Assembly (NCBI RefSeq): GCF_003992675.1
Contig: NZ_RZMZ01000002.1
Location: forward strand, 64,501 to 128,500
Direction: 5' to 3'
DNA length: 64,000 bases
Source: Flagellimonas marinaquae
GTDB taxonomy: Bacteria > Bacteroidota > Bacteroidia > Flavobacteriales > Flavobacteriaceae
The notes below the pieces were generated by a model. That model did not search any database. It was not told where the DNA came from and saw only the letters and a list, made by a program, of their open reading frames with translations. Positions 28,213-39,396 of the stretch are shown here, one piece after another. The number at the start of each line of letters is the position of its first letter. Position 1 is the stretch's first letter. The translations under genes were made by a program, and so were the position numbers.

Positions 28213-31200
28213 ATGACCAACCGTTTTTTGACCATAGTACTTGCACTACTATGTTTTAACCTCTCAAACGCACAGCGAAAAAAGAACAAAATAAATGACC
28301 CACAATTCAAAGAAACCCTGTACAATGGCATGGAATGGAGGATGGTGGGACCCCATAGGGGAGGACGTGCAGGAACCGTAACAGGTGTAATCAACGACCC
28401 CAATCTATATTATATGGGCACCGCAGGTGGTGGTGTTTGGAAAACTACGGATGCCGGTAATTCATGGGAATGTATTTCCGATGGCTATTTTGGCGGCTCC
28501 ATCGGTGCGGTTGCCGTGTCCGAATCCGACCCTAACATTATATATGTAGGTGAGGGCGAGCAGACCCTTCGGGGGAATGTTTCATCGGGCAAGGGACTTT
28601 GGAAAAGTATGGATGCAGGTGAGACTTGGGAATTCATCGGCTTGAAAGATTCCGAACACATCGCCCGAATCCGCATCCATCCCACAAATCCAGACCTTGT
28701 TTACGTGGCGGCCATAGGTAATCTGTGGAAACCCAATGAGACCCGAGGCGTTTTCCGTTCTACCGATGGAGGGAAGAACTGGGAAAAAATACTGTATATC
28801 AGTGACAAGGCAGGTGCTGGAGACCTTATAATGGATCCCAACAACAGCAGAATTCTATATGCCGCAACTTGGGAGATGAAACGTAATGGCTACCGAATGG
28901 ATAGTGGAGGCCCAGACAGTAGAATGTTTAAAAGCACAGATGGGGGCGACACATGGACCGACATCTCCGAACATTCTGGACTTCCTGGCTTTCCTTGGGG
29001 AATCGTAGGGATTGCAGTTTCACCTTTGGATTCGGATAGGGTTTTTGCCATTATCGAAGCCGAGGATGGTGGAGTTTTTCGCTCCGATGATGCCGGCGCC
29101 ACTTGGAAGAAAGTGAACGAGAACCGAGGACTCAGGCAGCGGGCCTGGTATTATAGCCGCATCTATGCCGACACCCAAAATGTGGACAAGGTATGGGTAA
29201 TGAACGTGAGCTATGGGGTATCAACGGATGGCGGTAATACCTTCACCCTTAAAAATGCACCCCATGGAGACCATCATGACCTTTGGATCGACCCCAACAA
29301 CAATCAAAGGATGATCATTGCCGATGATGGCGGCGCCCAAATTTCAAACGACGGCGGAAACAACTGGACCACCTATTTCAACCAGCCCACCATGCAGTTT
29401 TATCGGGTGACCACCGATAGTATTTTTCCCTATCGTATTTATGGAGCGCAACAGGACAATACCGCTTTGCGCATTTTTCACCGTTCTTCGGGATCGTCAA
29501 TTACCGAAGCCGATTGGGAACCTACCGCAGGAGGCGAAAGTGCACACTTGGCACCAGACCCCAAAAACAATCAATTGGTCTACGGCGGTACCTACAAAGG
29601 GTATATGAACCGTTTGGACCACACTACCGGACAGACCATCTCTACCAATATTTGGCCCGACAACCCAGCTGGTTCCGGCGCAGAGGTGATGAAATACCGT
29701 TTCAATTGGAACTACCCCTTAACATTTAGCCGTCACGACCCCAACGTCCTATACGCTGGTTCCAATTATTTGCATGCCACCACAGATGGTGGGCAATCTT
29801 GGAAAACCATTTCCCCAGAATTGGCAAGGGGCATTCCAGAGACCATTATGTCATCAGGTGGACCCATCACCCAAGACAATACAGGAGCCGAGTTTTATTC
29901 CAACGTTTTTGTAATCACGGAATCCATCTTGGAGAAAGGAGTGATTTGGACCGGTAGTGACGATGGATTGATCCATGTAACCCGAGACAACGGAGTTACT
30001 TGGGAAAATGTGACCCCTCCCGAATCCATGTCTCCCAAACTGAATATGATCAATTCCATTGATGCCAGCCCATTTGATCCTGGCACCGTATACGTTGCTG
30101 CAACATCCTATAAGTTTGGGGATTATACTCCTTACCTGTACAAAACGAATGATTATGGCAAAACATGGAAGTTGATCACCAATGGCATCAAGGATAATTA
30201 TTACACCCGTGTTGTTCGTGCAGATAAGGTTCGTGAAGGCTTGTTGTATGCAGGCACCGAATGGGGCATGTACATTTCGTTTGATGATGGGGAAAATTGG
30301 ACTCCTTTCCAACTGAATTTGCCCATCACTTCCATTCGAGATCTTCATGTAAGGGACAACGATTTGATTGCCGCGACCCACGGAAGAAGTTTTTGGATGA
30401 TCGATGACCTCACACCACTCCATCAATTGTCCAATGCGGTGGCCAATAGCGATTTTTACCTGTACAAGCCGGATATGGCCTACAGAATGCACCAAGACCG
30501 AGCATGGGGGGAGCCCGACACCAAATTGGTGGGTGAAAACCATCCAGACGGGGCCATCATCAATTATTACCTGAAAACCCTCAAGGAAACGGATACAGTG
30601 ACCATGGAAATCCTGGAAATGGACGGTAGTGTGATCCAACGTTTTTCCAACCATGCAAAACCTGATAGATTGGATCCCACCTCAACGCAAAAACTGGAGG
30701 TATCCGAAGGAGGTAACCGATTTATTTGGAACATGAGATACCCAGGCTACCAAGAATTCAAGGGAATGGTGTTTTATTCCTCGCCCAACATTGGACCCAA
30801 GGCCGTTCCTGGCAACTACAAGGCCAGGCTCACCGTAAGCGGTAATGCCATGGAACAGACCTTTAACATTGTCAAGGACCCAAGGGTAGCCCTAAGCCAA
30901 AACGACTTTCAAGAACAGTTCGACTTTGTGATGAAGGTTCGCGATCAAGTAAGTCGCGCCAATAAGGCCATCATTAATATTAGGAACATCAAAAAGGATT
31001 TGGAGTACCTCAAGGAAAAAACAGCGGATAATCCTGAAATCCAGAACATGGCCAAGGATTTTGAAACGGCACTTTCCGTTATTGAAAACAATATCCACAT
31101 GACCAAGAATCAGAGTAGGCAAGACCCATTGAACTATGGTATCCGAATCAACAACAGATTGGCCTTTTTAATGGTTGATTCCCAACGCGGGGACCAGAGG

Positions 31201-31350
31201 CCTACCAAACAGGCTCAGGAGTTCTTTGTGGAGGTCACTAAGGAGTTGGACAAGGAAATCAACGACCTGAATGCCTTGGTACAAAAACAAGCCACTTTGA
31301 TCAATCAAAAAGTAGATGAAAATCAAATTAAAATGATTTCCACCCAGTAG
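28213..31350 (+). CDS. Secreted BNR/sortilin-type beta-propeller protein
   Basis: A 1045-residue exported protein. The signal peptide FLTIVLALLCFNLSNAQ is followed by about 700 residues of beta-propeller repeats with many Asp-box-like motifs (STDGGKNWE, SDDAGATWKK, TNDYGKTWK), as in VPS10/sortilin-like and BNR glycosidase-like proteins. The C-terminal ~300 residues contain a beta domain and then a charged helical stretch. There is no T9SS C-terminal sorting domain (it ends DENQIKMISTQ). Such proteins are widespread in Flavobacteriia and often annotated as glycosyl hydrolases, but I see no catalytic motif. A strong terminator follows. Confidence 0.85.
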   Translation: MTNRFLTIVLALLCFNLSNAQRKKNKINDPQFKETLYNGMEWRMVGPHRGGRAGTVTGVINDPNLYYMGTAGGGVWKTTDAGNSWECISDGYFGGSIGAVAVSESDPNIIYVGEGEQTLRGNVSSGKGLWKSMDAGETWEFIGLKDSEHIARIRIHPTNPDLVYVAAIGNLWKPNETRGVFRSTDGGKNWEKILYISDKAGAGDLIMDPNNSRILYAATWEMKRNGYRMDSGGPDSRMFKSTDGGDTWTDISEHSGLPGFPWGIVGIAVSPLDSDRVFAIIEAEDGGVFRSDDAGATWKKVNENRGLRQRAWYYSRIYADTQNVDKVWVMNVSYGVSTDGGNTFTLKNAPHGDHHDLWIDPNNNQRMIIADDGGAQISNDGGNNWTTYFNQPTMQFYRVTTDSIFPYRIYGAQQDNTALRIFHRSSGSSITEADWEPTAGGESAHLAPDPKNNQLVYGGTYKGYMNRLDHTTGQTISTNIWPDNPAGSGAEVMKYRFNWNYPLTFSRHDPNVLYAGSNYLHATTDGGQSWKTISPELARGIPETIMSSGGPITQDNTGAEFYSNVFVITESILEKGVIWTGSDDGLIHVTRDNGVTWENVTPPESMSPKLNMINSIDASPFDPGTVYVAATSYKFGDYTPYLYKTNDYGKTWKLITNGIKDNYYTRVVRADKVREGLLYAGTEWGMYISFDDGENWTPFQLNLPITSIRDLHVRDNDLIAATHGRSFWMIDDLTPLHQLSNAVANSDFYLYKPDMAYRMHQDRAWGEPDTKLVGENHPDGAIINYYLKTLKETDTVTMEILEMDGSVIQRFSNHAKPDRLDPTSTQKLEVSEGGNRFIWNMRYPGYQEFKGMVFYSSPNIGPKAVPGNYKARLTVSGNAMEQTFNIVKDPRVALSQNDFQEQFDFVMKVRDQVSRANKAIINIRNIKKDLEYLKEKTADNPEIQNMAKDFETALSVIENNIHMTKNQSRQDPLNYGIRINNRLAFLMVDSQRGDQRPTKQAQEFFVEVTKELDKEINDLNALVQKQATLINQKVDENQIKMISTQ

Positions 31351-31371
31351 AAATTCTAGCTAACCTAAAAG

Positions 31372-31398
31372 AAAGCGCCCTGTTGAGGGCGCTTTTTT
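31372..31398 (+). terminator. Terminator after the BNR gene
   Basis: AAAGCGCCCT (31372-31381), loop GTTG, AGGGCGCTTT (31386-31395), then further T. It can also serve the convergent gene at 31412. Confidence 0.9.
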
Positions 31399-31411
31399 TT
31401 ATTAAAAGTCA

Positions 31412-32140
31412 TTACACATCCATAGAAATGCCCACAGCATCCTTGTGGATAAAATAAATGGGAATCTTACTGAACATAGCGGTAAACAGCACCCCAACAA
31501 AGCACAAAACAACCCCAAGCTGGGACACCAGTCCAGCCACAAGAACCAGCAAGAATATCATGAGCCAATTCTTGTTGCCCAATGCAAATGATACCTTCAC
31601 GATCTCAAGGGCAGAAAGTTCCCTGTTGAAGGCAAAAAAAGCAGGAAACAAGGACATGGGGACCACTAAATAAATGATACCCAAACCACAAGCGAGGATA
31701 CCCAGAAAAGACAGGCCTATCATGATCAACGATACGATCAATGCCTTGGTCAAATACTCCTTTTTGAAGTAATAAAAGTAGTCGTCCCTACCAGATTCAT
31801 TAAGGTCGTATTTTCTGCAAATGCGCAAAAAAGCAGCGTTTAGGCAAATTGCCACAGTCATAACGCCAACCATAAAAAAAGGCATGATCACGCTCATTAA
31901 GCCGGCAAAAACAGGAGGCATCCCTTGGTGCTCAAACACATCGGGGTCGCTGATACCCATGGCGATTATGGGCAAATAAATCAATAAATAAAAAGGAATA
32001 ATGCTTACAAAGGTCAACACCACAGTGACAAACCCTTGTAGCCACACTTTTTGGAAGAGTTCCACGGAACTGTTGAAAACAGTACCAAACTCCACAGGGG
32101 CACTTTGCTTGATTCTTTCTGAAAGATGAGTGAAATTCAT
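31412..32140 (-). CDS. Unknown multi-pass membrane protein
   Basis: A 242-residue protein with about five to six hydrophobic helices separated by short loops and a soluble N-terminus of about 30 residues. Homologues in Flavobacteriaceae are often labelled beta-carotene monooxygenase, a label that the sequence does not support: I see no iron-binding histidine set. The layout resembles DUF975-type membrane proteins. Divergent from miaB; no promoter box recognised. Function unknown. Confidence 0.75.
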   Translation of the reverse strand: MNFTHLSERIKQSAPVEFGTVFNSSVELFQKVWLQGFVTVVLTFVSIIPFYLLIYLPIIAMGISDPDVFEHQGMPPVFAGLMSVIMPFFMVGVMTVAICLNAAFLRICRKYDLNESGRDDYFYYFKKEYLTKALIVSLIMIGLSFLGILACGLGIIYLVVPMSLFPAFFAFNRELSALEIVKVSFALGNKNWLMIFLLVLVAGLVSQLGVVLCFVGVLFTAMFSKIPIYFIHKDAVGISMDV

Positions 32141-32219
32141 TGCAGTATAGGTTATGTTTTGCGCCTGAAGGTAAGACTAACACAGGATTCTACAATATAA
32201 TCTTAAAAATTACTGCCAA

Positions 32220-32252
32220 ATTGTCACTAAACTGTAATAACCATTATCTTTG
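32220..32252 (+). promoter_or_regulatory. miaB promoter (ATTG-N21-TATCTTTG)
   Basis: ATTG at 32220-32223 and TATCTTTG at 32245-32252, again with 21 bases between. The -7 box covers the TTG at 32250, showing that translation starts at ATG 32271 instead. Confidence 0.7.
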
Positions 32253-32270
32253 CACCCCATTGAACCATTT

Positions 32271-33734
32271 ATGATCGAGGAAAACAACGTGGAAAAAATA
32301 ATAGACGAAAGCCAGCAAGGAACTGCCCTATCGTTGGGAAATAATCAAAACAACGGCCGAAAGCTTTACATAGAAAGCTATGGCTGCCAGATGAACTTTT
32401 CCGATAGTGAAATCGTGGCGTCCATTTTGGCCAAGGAAGGTTTCAATACTACCCAAAACTTGGACGATGCCGATTTGGTTTTGGTGAATACCTGTTCCAT
32501 TAGGGAAAAAGCGGAACAAACGGTCCGCAAACGCTTGGAGAAGTTCAACGCGGTAAAACGTACCAAACCCCATATGAAAGTTGGGGTATTGGGTTGTATG
32601 GCCGAGCGTTTGAAGAGTAAGTTTTTGGAAGAGGAAAAAATTGTGGACATGGTAGTGGGCCCAGATGCTTACAAGGACCTGCCCAACCTGATACAAGAAA
32701 TTGACGAAGGCAGAAATGCGGTAAACGTCATTCTTTCCAAAGAAGAAACCTATGGCGACGTAGCTCCAGTGCGACTGAACACTAATGGGGTATCCGCCTT
32801 TGTATCCATAACCCGTGGATGCGACAATATGTGCACCTTCTGTGTGGTTCCCTTTACCCGCGGCAGGGAGCGTAGCCGAGACCCTCAGTCCATTTTGGAA
32901 GAAGTGAACGATCTTTGGGAAAAGGGATTCAAGGAAATTACCCTTTTGGGCCAAAACGTGGACAGTTACCTTTGGTATGGCGGTGGGTTGAAAAAGGATT
33001 TTGATAAAGCATCCGATATCCAAAAAGCTACTTCGGTGAACTTTGCCAAACTCTTGGAACTTGTAGCACAAGCACAGCCCAAAATGCGCATCCGGTTCTC
33101 CACATCCAATCCTCAAGACATGACCTTGGACGTTATAGAAACCATGGCGAAATACGAAAACATCTGTAAATACATCCATCTTCCTGTGCAAAGTGGAAGC
33201 AATCGCATTCTAAAAGCGATGAATCGTTTGCACACCCGTGAAGAGTACTTTGAGTTGATAGACAACATCAAGAGAATCATACCGGATTGTGCCATTAGCC
33301 AGGATATGATCACCGGCTTCCCCACCGAAACCGAGGAAGACCATCAAGACACGTTGAGCTTAATGGAATATGTGAAATATGATTTTGGATTTATGTTCGC
33401 CTATTCCGAGCGCCCGGGAACCTTGGCCGAACGGAAAATGGACGATGACGTACCCGAAGCCACCAAGAAAAGGAGGTTGACGGAAATCATCGAATTGCAA
33501 CAAAAGCACAGTCATTATCGCACCCAACAACATGTCGGAAAAATAGAGGAAATCCTGATTGAGGGAACCTCCAAAAAATCGGATGCCCACTGGATGGGAC
33601 GAAATTCCCAGAACACCGTCGCAGTGTTTCCAAAGGAACATTACAAGGTTGGGGATTTTGTAAACGTCAAAATCAACGAATGCACTTCTGCCACCTTGAT
33701 TGGGGAAGCGGTGGGGTATTCAGAAAACAATTAG
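32271..33734 (+). CDS. miaB: tRNA-2-methylthio-N6-dimethylallyladenosine synthase MiaB
   Basis: Radical-SAM enzyme that adds a methylthio group to i6A37 of tRNAs reading UNN codons. The N-terminal UPF0004 domain has the three cluster cysteines in YGCQMNF, NTCSIRE and GCMAER. The radical SAM motif is CDNMCTFC (CxxxCxxC). A C-terminal TRAM domain follows (about residues 420-487). ATG 32271 ([12 protein letters not shown]) gives 487 residues and an N-terminal extension of about 35 residues before the domain, usual for this phylum. It starts a + strand series: miaB, sigma-54 activator, lptE, TPR-like gene, secG. Confidence 0.97.
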   Translation: MIEENNVEKIIDESQQGTALSLGNNQNNGRKLYIESYGCQMNFSDSEIVASILAKEGFNTTQNLDDADLVLVNTCSIREKAEQTVRKRLEKFNAVKRTKPHMKVGVLGCMAERLKSKFLEEEKIVDMVVGPDAYKDLPNLIQEIDEGRNAVNVILSKEETYGDVAPVRLNTNGVSAFVSITRGCDNMCTFCVVPFTRGRERSRDPQSILEEVNDLWEKGFKEITLLGQNVDSYLWYGGGLKKDFDKASDIQKATSVNFAKLLELVAQAQPKMRIRFSTSNPQDMTLDVIETMAKYENICKYIHLPVQSGSNRILKAMNRLHTREEYFELIDNIKRIIPDCAISQDMITGFPTETEEDHQDTLSLMEYVKYDFGFMFAYSERPGTLAERKMDDDVPEATKKRRLTEIIELQQKHSHYRTQQHVGKIEEILIEGTSKKSDAHWMGRNSQNTVAVFPKEHYKVGDFVNVKINECTSATLIGEAVGYSENN

Positions 33735-33846
33735 TAACCTTTTGCATTGGGTACGGAAGCTGAACGTTCATCTGCCAAACGGATGGATATCCAAAGCACA
33801 ATGCTGAACCAAAAAAAGATTCCTGCCTTCGCAGAAACAAAAATAT

Positions 33847-35127
33847 ATGGAAAGTGTACAATCCATAAAACAACGGTTCGAGCTTATCGGGAACGATGTA
33901 AAGCTCAATCGCGCCATTGAAAAGGCAATACAGGTGGCCCCGACCGATATTTCGGTATTGGTAACGGGTGAAAGTGGTGTGGGAAAGGAATCCATTCCCA
34001 AGATTATCCATTCCCTCTCCCACCGCAAGCATGCCAAATATATTGCGGTAAACTGTGGAGCCATTCCCGAGGGAACCATTGACAGTGAACTCTTTGGGCA
34101 CGAAAAAGGTGCGTTTACAGGAGCCACACAAACCCGTAGCGGTTATTTTGAGGTAGCCGATGGGGGAACCATATTTTTGGACGAGGTAGGCGAATTGCCG
34201 CTGACCACCCAAGTGCGATTGTTGCGTGTGCTGGAAAATGGGGAGTTTTTGAAAGTGGGTTCCTCGCAGGTACAAAAAACCAATGTACGCATTGTGGCTG
34301 CCACCAACATCAATATGTTTGAGGCAATTGAAAAGGAAAAGTTTAGGGAAGACCTATATTATAGGTTGAGTACAGTAGAAATCAATCTACCACCGCTGCG
34401 TGATCGTCGTGATGACATCCATTTGTTGTTCCGAAAATTCGCCTCCGATTTTGGTCAAAAATATAAAATGCCGACTATCCGATTGGAGGACGATGCCGTG
34501 GAGCTTCTCCTAAAATATCGCTGGCCAGGTAACATCCGTCAGCTGAGAAACATTGCGGAGCAGGTTTCTGTTTTGGAAGAAAACCGAAACATTTCGGCAG
34601 CCACCCTCAATAGTTATCTGCCCAACTCCAGCAAATCCAATTTACCGGCAGTAATCGGACAAGCCAAAAAGGAAAGCGACTTTAGCAACGAGCGTGAAAT
34701 TTTATATAAGGTGCTCTTTGATATGAAGAGCGACCTCAATGATCTAAAAAAACTCACCTTGGAGCTTTTGAAAGACAACGACTCCAATAAGGTACAACGG
34801 GAAAATGAAGGTTTAATCCGAAAAATTTACGGGAATCAAGAAGAGGAGGATATAGAACACGAAGAAAGTTCCGCTGCCGAACTGCTGCACCTCCCCGAGC
34901 CAGTGGTGGAAGCCGCACCTACCCATTCCATGCAACAACCTCCAGAGGACAGATACCATTTTGCCGAGGAAATTGAAGAGGAAGAAACCCTATCTTTACA
35001 GGAAAAAGAAATCGAATTGATTAAAAAATCGTTGGAGCGCAACAAAGGAAAACGAAAAGCAGCCGCAGCAGAACTTGGTATCTCCGAACGGACACTTTAT
35101 CGAAAAATAAAACAGTACGATCTTTAA
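33847..35127 (+). CDS. Sigma-54-dependent transcription activator without a receiver domain
   Basis: AAA+ enhancer-binding protein of 426 residues. It has Walker A GESGVGKE (about residue 40), the sigma-54 contact loop GAFTGA (about residue 90), Walker B GGTIFLDEVGE and a Fis-type helix-turn-helix at the C-terminus (KRKAAAAELGISERTLYRKI). The AAA+ core begins within about 10 residues of the start, so there is no receiver, PAS or GAF sensor domain. An acidic linker of about 120 residues separates AAA+ from the HTH. It therefore may be controlled by abundance or by a partner protein. The next gene, lptE, starts 18 bases later. Targets are unknown. Confidence 0.92.
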   Translation: MESVQSIKQRFELIGNDVKLNRAIEKAIQVAPTDISVLVTGESGVGKESIPKIIHSLSHRKHAKYIAVNCGAIPEGTIDSELFGHEKGAFTGATQTRSGYFEVADGGTIFLDEVGELPLTTQVRLLRVLENGEFLKVGSSQVQKTNVRIVAATNINMFEAIEKEKFREDLYYRLSTVEINLPPLRDRRDDIHLLFRKFASDFGQKYKMPTIRLEDDAVELLLKYRWPGNIRQLRNIAEQVSVLEENRNISAATLNSYLPNSSKSNLPAVIGQAKKESDFSNEREILYKVLFDMKSDLNDLKKLTLELLKDNDSNKVQRENEGLIRKIYGNQEEEDIEHEESSAAELLHLPEPVVEAAPTHSMQQPPEDRYHFAEEIEEEETLSLQEKEIELIKKSLERNKGKRKAAAAELGISERTLYRKIKQYDL

Positions 35128-35145
35128 TTTGAAGTCAAGGTTAAA

Positions 35146-35673
35146 ATGAATACAATCAGAAAAAATATACTAAAGTCGGGACTGTTGGGATTTGTTTTCC
35201 TCCTACAGGGCTGTGGTGCCTACAACTTTTCGGGAGCCGATATTGGGACAGCGGAGAGCTTTCAGGTGAACTTTTTTCAAAATTATGCCGACCAAACCCC
35301 AGGATCGATTATCGTTCCCGGATTGGACCGTGATTTTACCTTAGCCCTTCAGGATTTGATCAACGACCTCACCAGCTTATCCCTCACCGGAAGCAACGGT
35401 GACCTATTGTACGAAGGTGAGATAGTGGAATACAAAGTCGTTCCCATGACGGCTACAGCCGACCAACGGACTTCACAAAACCGCCTTACCATGAGCGTAA
35501 ATGTTCGCTTTTATAATACCACCAAAGAAGATGCGGATTTTGAAAAGCGGTTTTCTTTCTTTTATGATTTTGATGCCGCTGCCCCCCTGCCCTCAATACA
35601 GGCCGCCGCGCATGAAGAAATTTTTGAACGACTTACCCAGGATATTTTCAACGCATCCTTGGGCAATTGGTAA
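35146..35673 (+). CDS. lptE: LPS-assembly lipoprotein LptE
   Basis: Outer-membrane lipoprotein that plugs and supports LptD during LPS insertion. The 175-residue protein has a lipoprotein signal ending LLQGCGAYNFSG. The form GCGxYxFSG is characteristic of Bacteroidota LptE. The mature part is a small alpha/beta domain. It sits between a sigma-54 activator (18 bases upstream) and a TPR-like gene (7 bases downstream), so it is likely in one transcript with secG. Confidence 0.9.
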   Translation: MNTIRKNILKSGLLGFVFLLQGCGAYNFSGADIGTAESFQVNFFQNYADQTPGSIIVPGLDRDFTLALQDLINDLTSLSLTGSNGDLLYEGEIVEYKVVPMTATADQRTSQNRLTMSVNVRFYNTTKEDADFEKRFSFFYDFDAAAPLPSIQAAAHEEIFERLTQDIFNASLGNW

Positions 35674-35680
35674 CTAGTAT

Positions 35681-36568
35681 ATGAACGTTTCAGATTTTAT
35701 ACATATCCTCCAGAATGCAAACACCATACTCTCGCCAAAACAGACGAGGGAATTGGAGGATATTATTGAGGAATACCCGTATTTTCAGGCTGCTAGGGCA
35801 CTGCATTTAAAGGGACTCAAAAATCTGGATAGCTACAAGTACAACAATGCCTTAAAGGTAACTGCCGCGCACACTGCGGACCGGGATGTGCTTTTTGATT
35901 ACATCACTTCCAAGGAATTCATTCAGAACAACATTGCCGATACCATTGCCGGCAGAGGCGCCAAATTGGAAGATCAAGAAGCTGTTTCCGAGGAGATTCA
36001 GCCCAACCCCAATGCCACCAGTATGCTTACGGAATCCGAGGAGGCAGCTTTGCCACAAAACTTGGGTGATGCGGAGCAAATCCTCAACCCCGAACTGTTC
36101 GAGTCCCGAAAGCCCGAACCTTCTAAGGAAAAGGAAACAGAACACCCAAAGGAAACCGACCTACAACTGGGCAAGCCCTTGCCCTTTACCAAAAGGGAAA
36201 AACATTCCTTTACCGAATGGCTTCAATTGACTTCCAAAGGGGAAGAACCCGAGAACAGTCAAGAAGAGGTGATGGAAGAACTGGAACGCAAAAAAAAGTT
36301 TGAGCTTTTGGAAAAGTTCATTGCCACCAATCCCAAAATAGTTCCAAAGGAAAACAATCCCAAAGTCAATATAAAGGAGTCCACCAAAATCAACCAAAAT
36401 GAGTTGATGACAGAGACGTTGGCCAAGGTGTACCTTGAGCAAAAAAAGTACAAAAAAGCCATTCAAGCGTTTAAAATATTGAGTTTGAAATATCCAGAAA
36501 AAAGTGGTTTCTTTGCAGATCAAATTCAGGCAGTGAAGAAACTGCAGCAAGAAAAAGATAAGAAATGA
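35681..36568 (+). CDS. Unknown cytosolic protein with a TPR-like C-terminus
   Basis: A 295-residue soluble protein. The N-terminal ~75 residues look helical (LEDIIEEYPYFQAARALHLKGLK); the middle 90-220 is acidic, proline-rich and probably disordered. The last ~50 residues (ETLAKVYLEQKKYKKAIQAF) read as a single tetratricopeptide-like helix pair. I do not recognise a family function. Its TGA overlaps the secG ATG (ATGA), implying translational coupling with the Sec translocon subunit. Confidence 0.8.
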   Translation: MNVSDFIHILQNANTILSPKQTRELEDIIEEYPYFQAARALHLKGLKNLDSYKYNNALKVTAAHTADRDVLFDYITSKEFIQNNIADTIAGRGAKLEDQEAVSEEIQPNPNATSMLTESEEAALPQNLGDAEQILNPELFESRKPEPSKEKETEHPKETDLQLGKPLPFTKREKHSFTEWLQLTSKGEEPENSQEEVMEELERKKKFELLEKFIATNPKIVPKENNPKVNIKESTKINQNELMTETLAKVYLEQKKYKKAIQAFKILSLKYPEKSGFFADQIQAVKKLQQEKDKK

Positions 36569-36927
36569 GCACGTTTGCAATTTTTTTGGTACTGATTATT
36601 ATCGTGTGCCTTTTGTTGGTCTTGGTCATTATGGTCCAAAACCCTAAAGGAGGTGGTTTGTCCTCATCTTTTGGAGGAGGAGGCAACCAAGTTGTTGGCG
36701 GCGTTAAGAAGACAGGGGACTTTTTGGACAAAAGTACTTGGACCTTGGCCACCTTATTAATCGTTTTGATACTGCTTTCCAACGTTTCCCTAAAAGGAAA
36801 CTACAGTCAAGCAGATTCCAAACTACTTCAAGGCGACGATACCGAAATACCAGAAACGGTTCCAGAGGAAGTACCTGAACAACTTCCACCGGCCGACACG
36901 ACTAGTCCAGTGGACACCATTGGATAG
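36565..36927 (+). CDS. secG: Preprotein translocase subunit SecG
   Basis: Small inner-membrane subunit of SecYEG. It has two membrane helices (about residues 3-25 and 54-74) flanking the family motif VIMVQNPKGGGLSSSFGGG. The 120-residue protein carries an acidic Pro/Glu-rich tail of about 35 residues, common in this phylum. It is coupled to the gene upstream by an ATGA overlap and is followed by a 15-bp terminator hairpin. Confidence 0.95.
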   Translation: MSTFAIFLVLIIIVCLLLVLVIMVQNPKGGGLSSSFGGGGNQVVGGVKKTGDFLDKSTWTLATLLIVLILLSNVSLKGNYSQADSKLLQGDDTEIPETVPEEVPEQLPPADTTSPVDTIG

Positions 36928-36947
36928 TTCACAATGACAAAGCATAG

Positions 36948-36983
36948 AAAAATGCCAGCTTGAAATGACAAGCTGGCATTTTT
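36948..36983 (+). terminator. Terminator after secG
   Basis: AAAAATGCCAGCTTG (36948-36962) pairs with CAAGCTGGCATTTTT (36969-36983), 15 bp with a six-base loop, followed by GTTTT. It separates the miaB-secG run from groESL. Confidence 0.92.
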
Positions 36984-37010
36984 GTTTTCCAGAATGTCAG
37001 TTTTCGTGCA

Positions 37011-37026
37011 TTGGCACAATTTCTGT
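37011..37026 (+). promoter_or_regulatory. Weak sigma-54-like element upstream of groES
   Basis: TTGGCACAATTTCTGT has the -24 GG with GGCAC, but at the -12 position it has GT instead of the nearly invariant GC (GG-N10-GT). No TAnnTTTG box is found in this region. Reported as a low-confidence candidate only. Confidence 0.2.
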
Positions 37027-37074
37027 CATTTTACTTGAAGAATTTTTAAAACAAACATCTAAATCATTTAAAAT

Positions 37075-37353
37075 ATGGCTAAAGTAAATATCAAACCATT
37101 GGCAGACAGGGTGCTGATCGAGCCGCTACAGGCCGAGACCAAAACTGCCTCCGGTATCATCATCCCGGACAACGCTAAGGAGAAACCACAAAAAGGAACT
37201 GTTGTAGCTGTTGGACCTGGAACAAAGGACGAAAAAGTTACCGTCAAAGTAGGTGATACCGTTCTATATGGAAAATATGCCGGTACCGAGCTCAAGTTCG
37301 ATGGCACCGACTATTTGATGATGCGCGAAAGCGATATTTTGGCAATAGTCTAA
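37075..37353 (+). CDS. groES: Co-chaperonin GroES
   Basis: Seven-subunit lid of the GroEL folding chamber, 92 residues. It shows the family start [14 protein letters not shown] in its local form ([14 protein letters not shown]), the mobile loop [18 protein letters not shown] and the conserved VAVGPG. It is followed by groEL after 124 bases, a gap that contains a hairpin repeat. Confidence 0.98.
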   Translation: MAKVNIKPLADRVLIEPLQAETKTASGIIIPDNAKEKPQKGTVVAVGPGTKDEKVTVKVGDTVLYGKYAGTELKFDGTDYLMMRESDILAIV

Positions 37354-37359
37354 CTACAT

Positions 37360-39109
<1,750 letters not shown>

Positions 39110-39138
39110 TAAACAATCTTATTCGGATTAAAAATAGG

Positions 39139-39170
39139 AACGCCCCGATTTGCATCGGGGCGTTTTCTTT
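39139..39170 (+). terminator. Terminator after groEL
   Basis: AACGCCCCGAT (39139-39149), loop TTGC, ATCGGGGCGTT (39154-39164), then a T-rich tract. Confidence 0.92.
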
Positions 39171-39211
39171 TTTGTTCTGTTATAAGGTCCTTTGTGAGAA
39201 CCAAAACCAAG

Positions 39212-39307
39212 TTACTTCTTTTTTCCAGTAGCTTGGGCAGTCTTCTTCAATACAGGCTTTACAGCTTTAGCAGGAGAAGACTTTCCGTTTGACTTTGTTT
39301 GTTTCAT
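39212..39307 (-). CDS. Small lysine-rich basic protein (31 residues)
   Basis: A short frame from ATG 39307 to TAA 39212 encodes MKQTKSNGKSSPAKAVKPVL followed by KKTAQATGKKK. About a third of the residues are lysine, with Ala/Pro/Ser, a composition seen in small nucleic-acid-binding or ribosome-associated proteins. A near -7 box, TACATTTA, lies about 26 bases upstream on the minus strand. It occupies a gap of nearly 290 bases that otherwise contains only the groEL terminator. I do not recognise a family. Short length means chance cannot be excluded. Confidence 0.45.
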   Translation of the reverse strand: MKQTKSNGKSSPAKAVKPVLKKTAQATGKKK

Positions 39308-39396
39308 CAGTCAATAAATTAAAAACTGATGTAAATGTATTTCAGAATTGAATCCGTAAATCGTATTTGGCTAAAAATTAACCAAAACAACGAATA

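Noticed and set aside
28213..31350. The BNR protein as a T9SS cargo or active glycosidase
   Set aside because: No C-terminal sorting domain at its end and no catalytic acid/nucleophile motif seen; Asp-boxes alone do not show activity.
32328..33191. Antisense frame (287 codons) in miaB
   Set aside because: Covers the radical SAM and UPF0004 motifs of miaB; no recognisable product.
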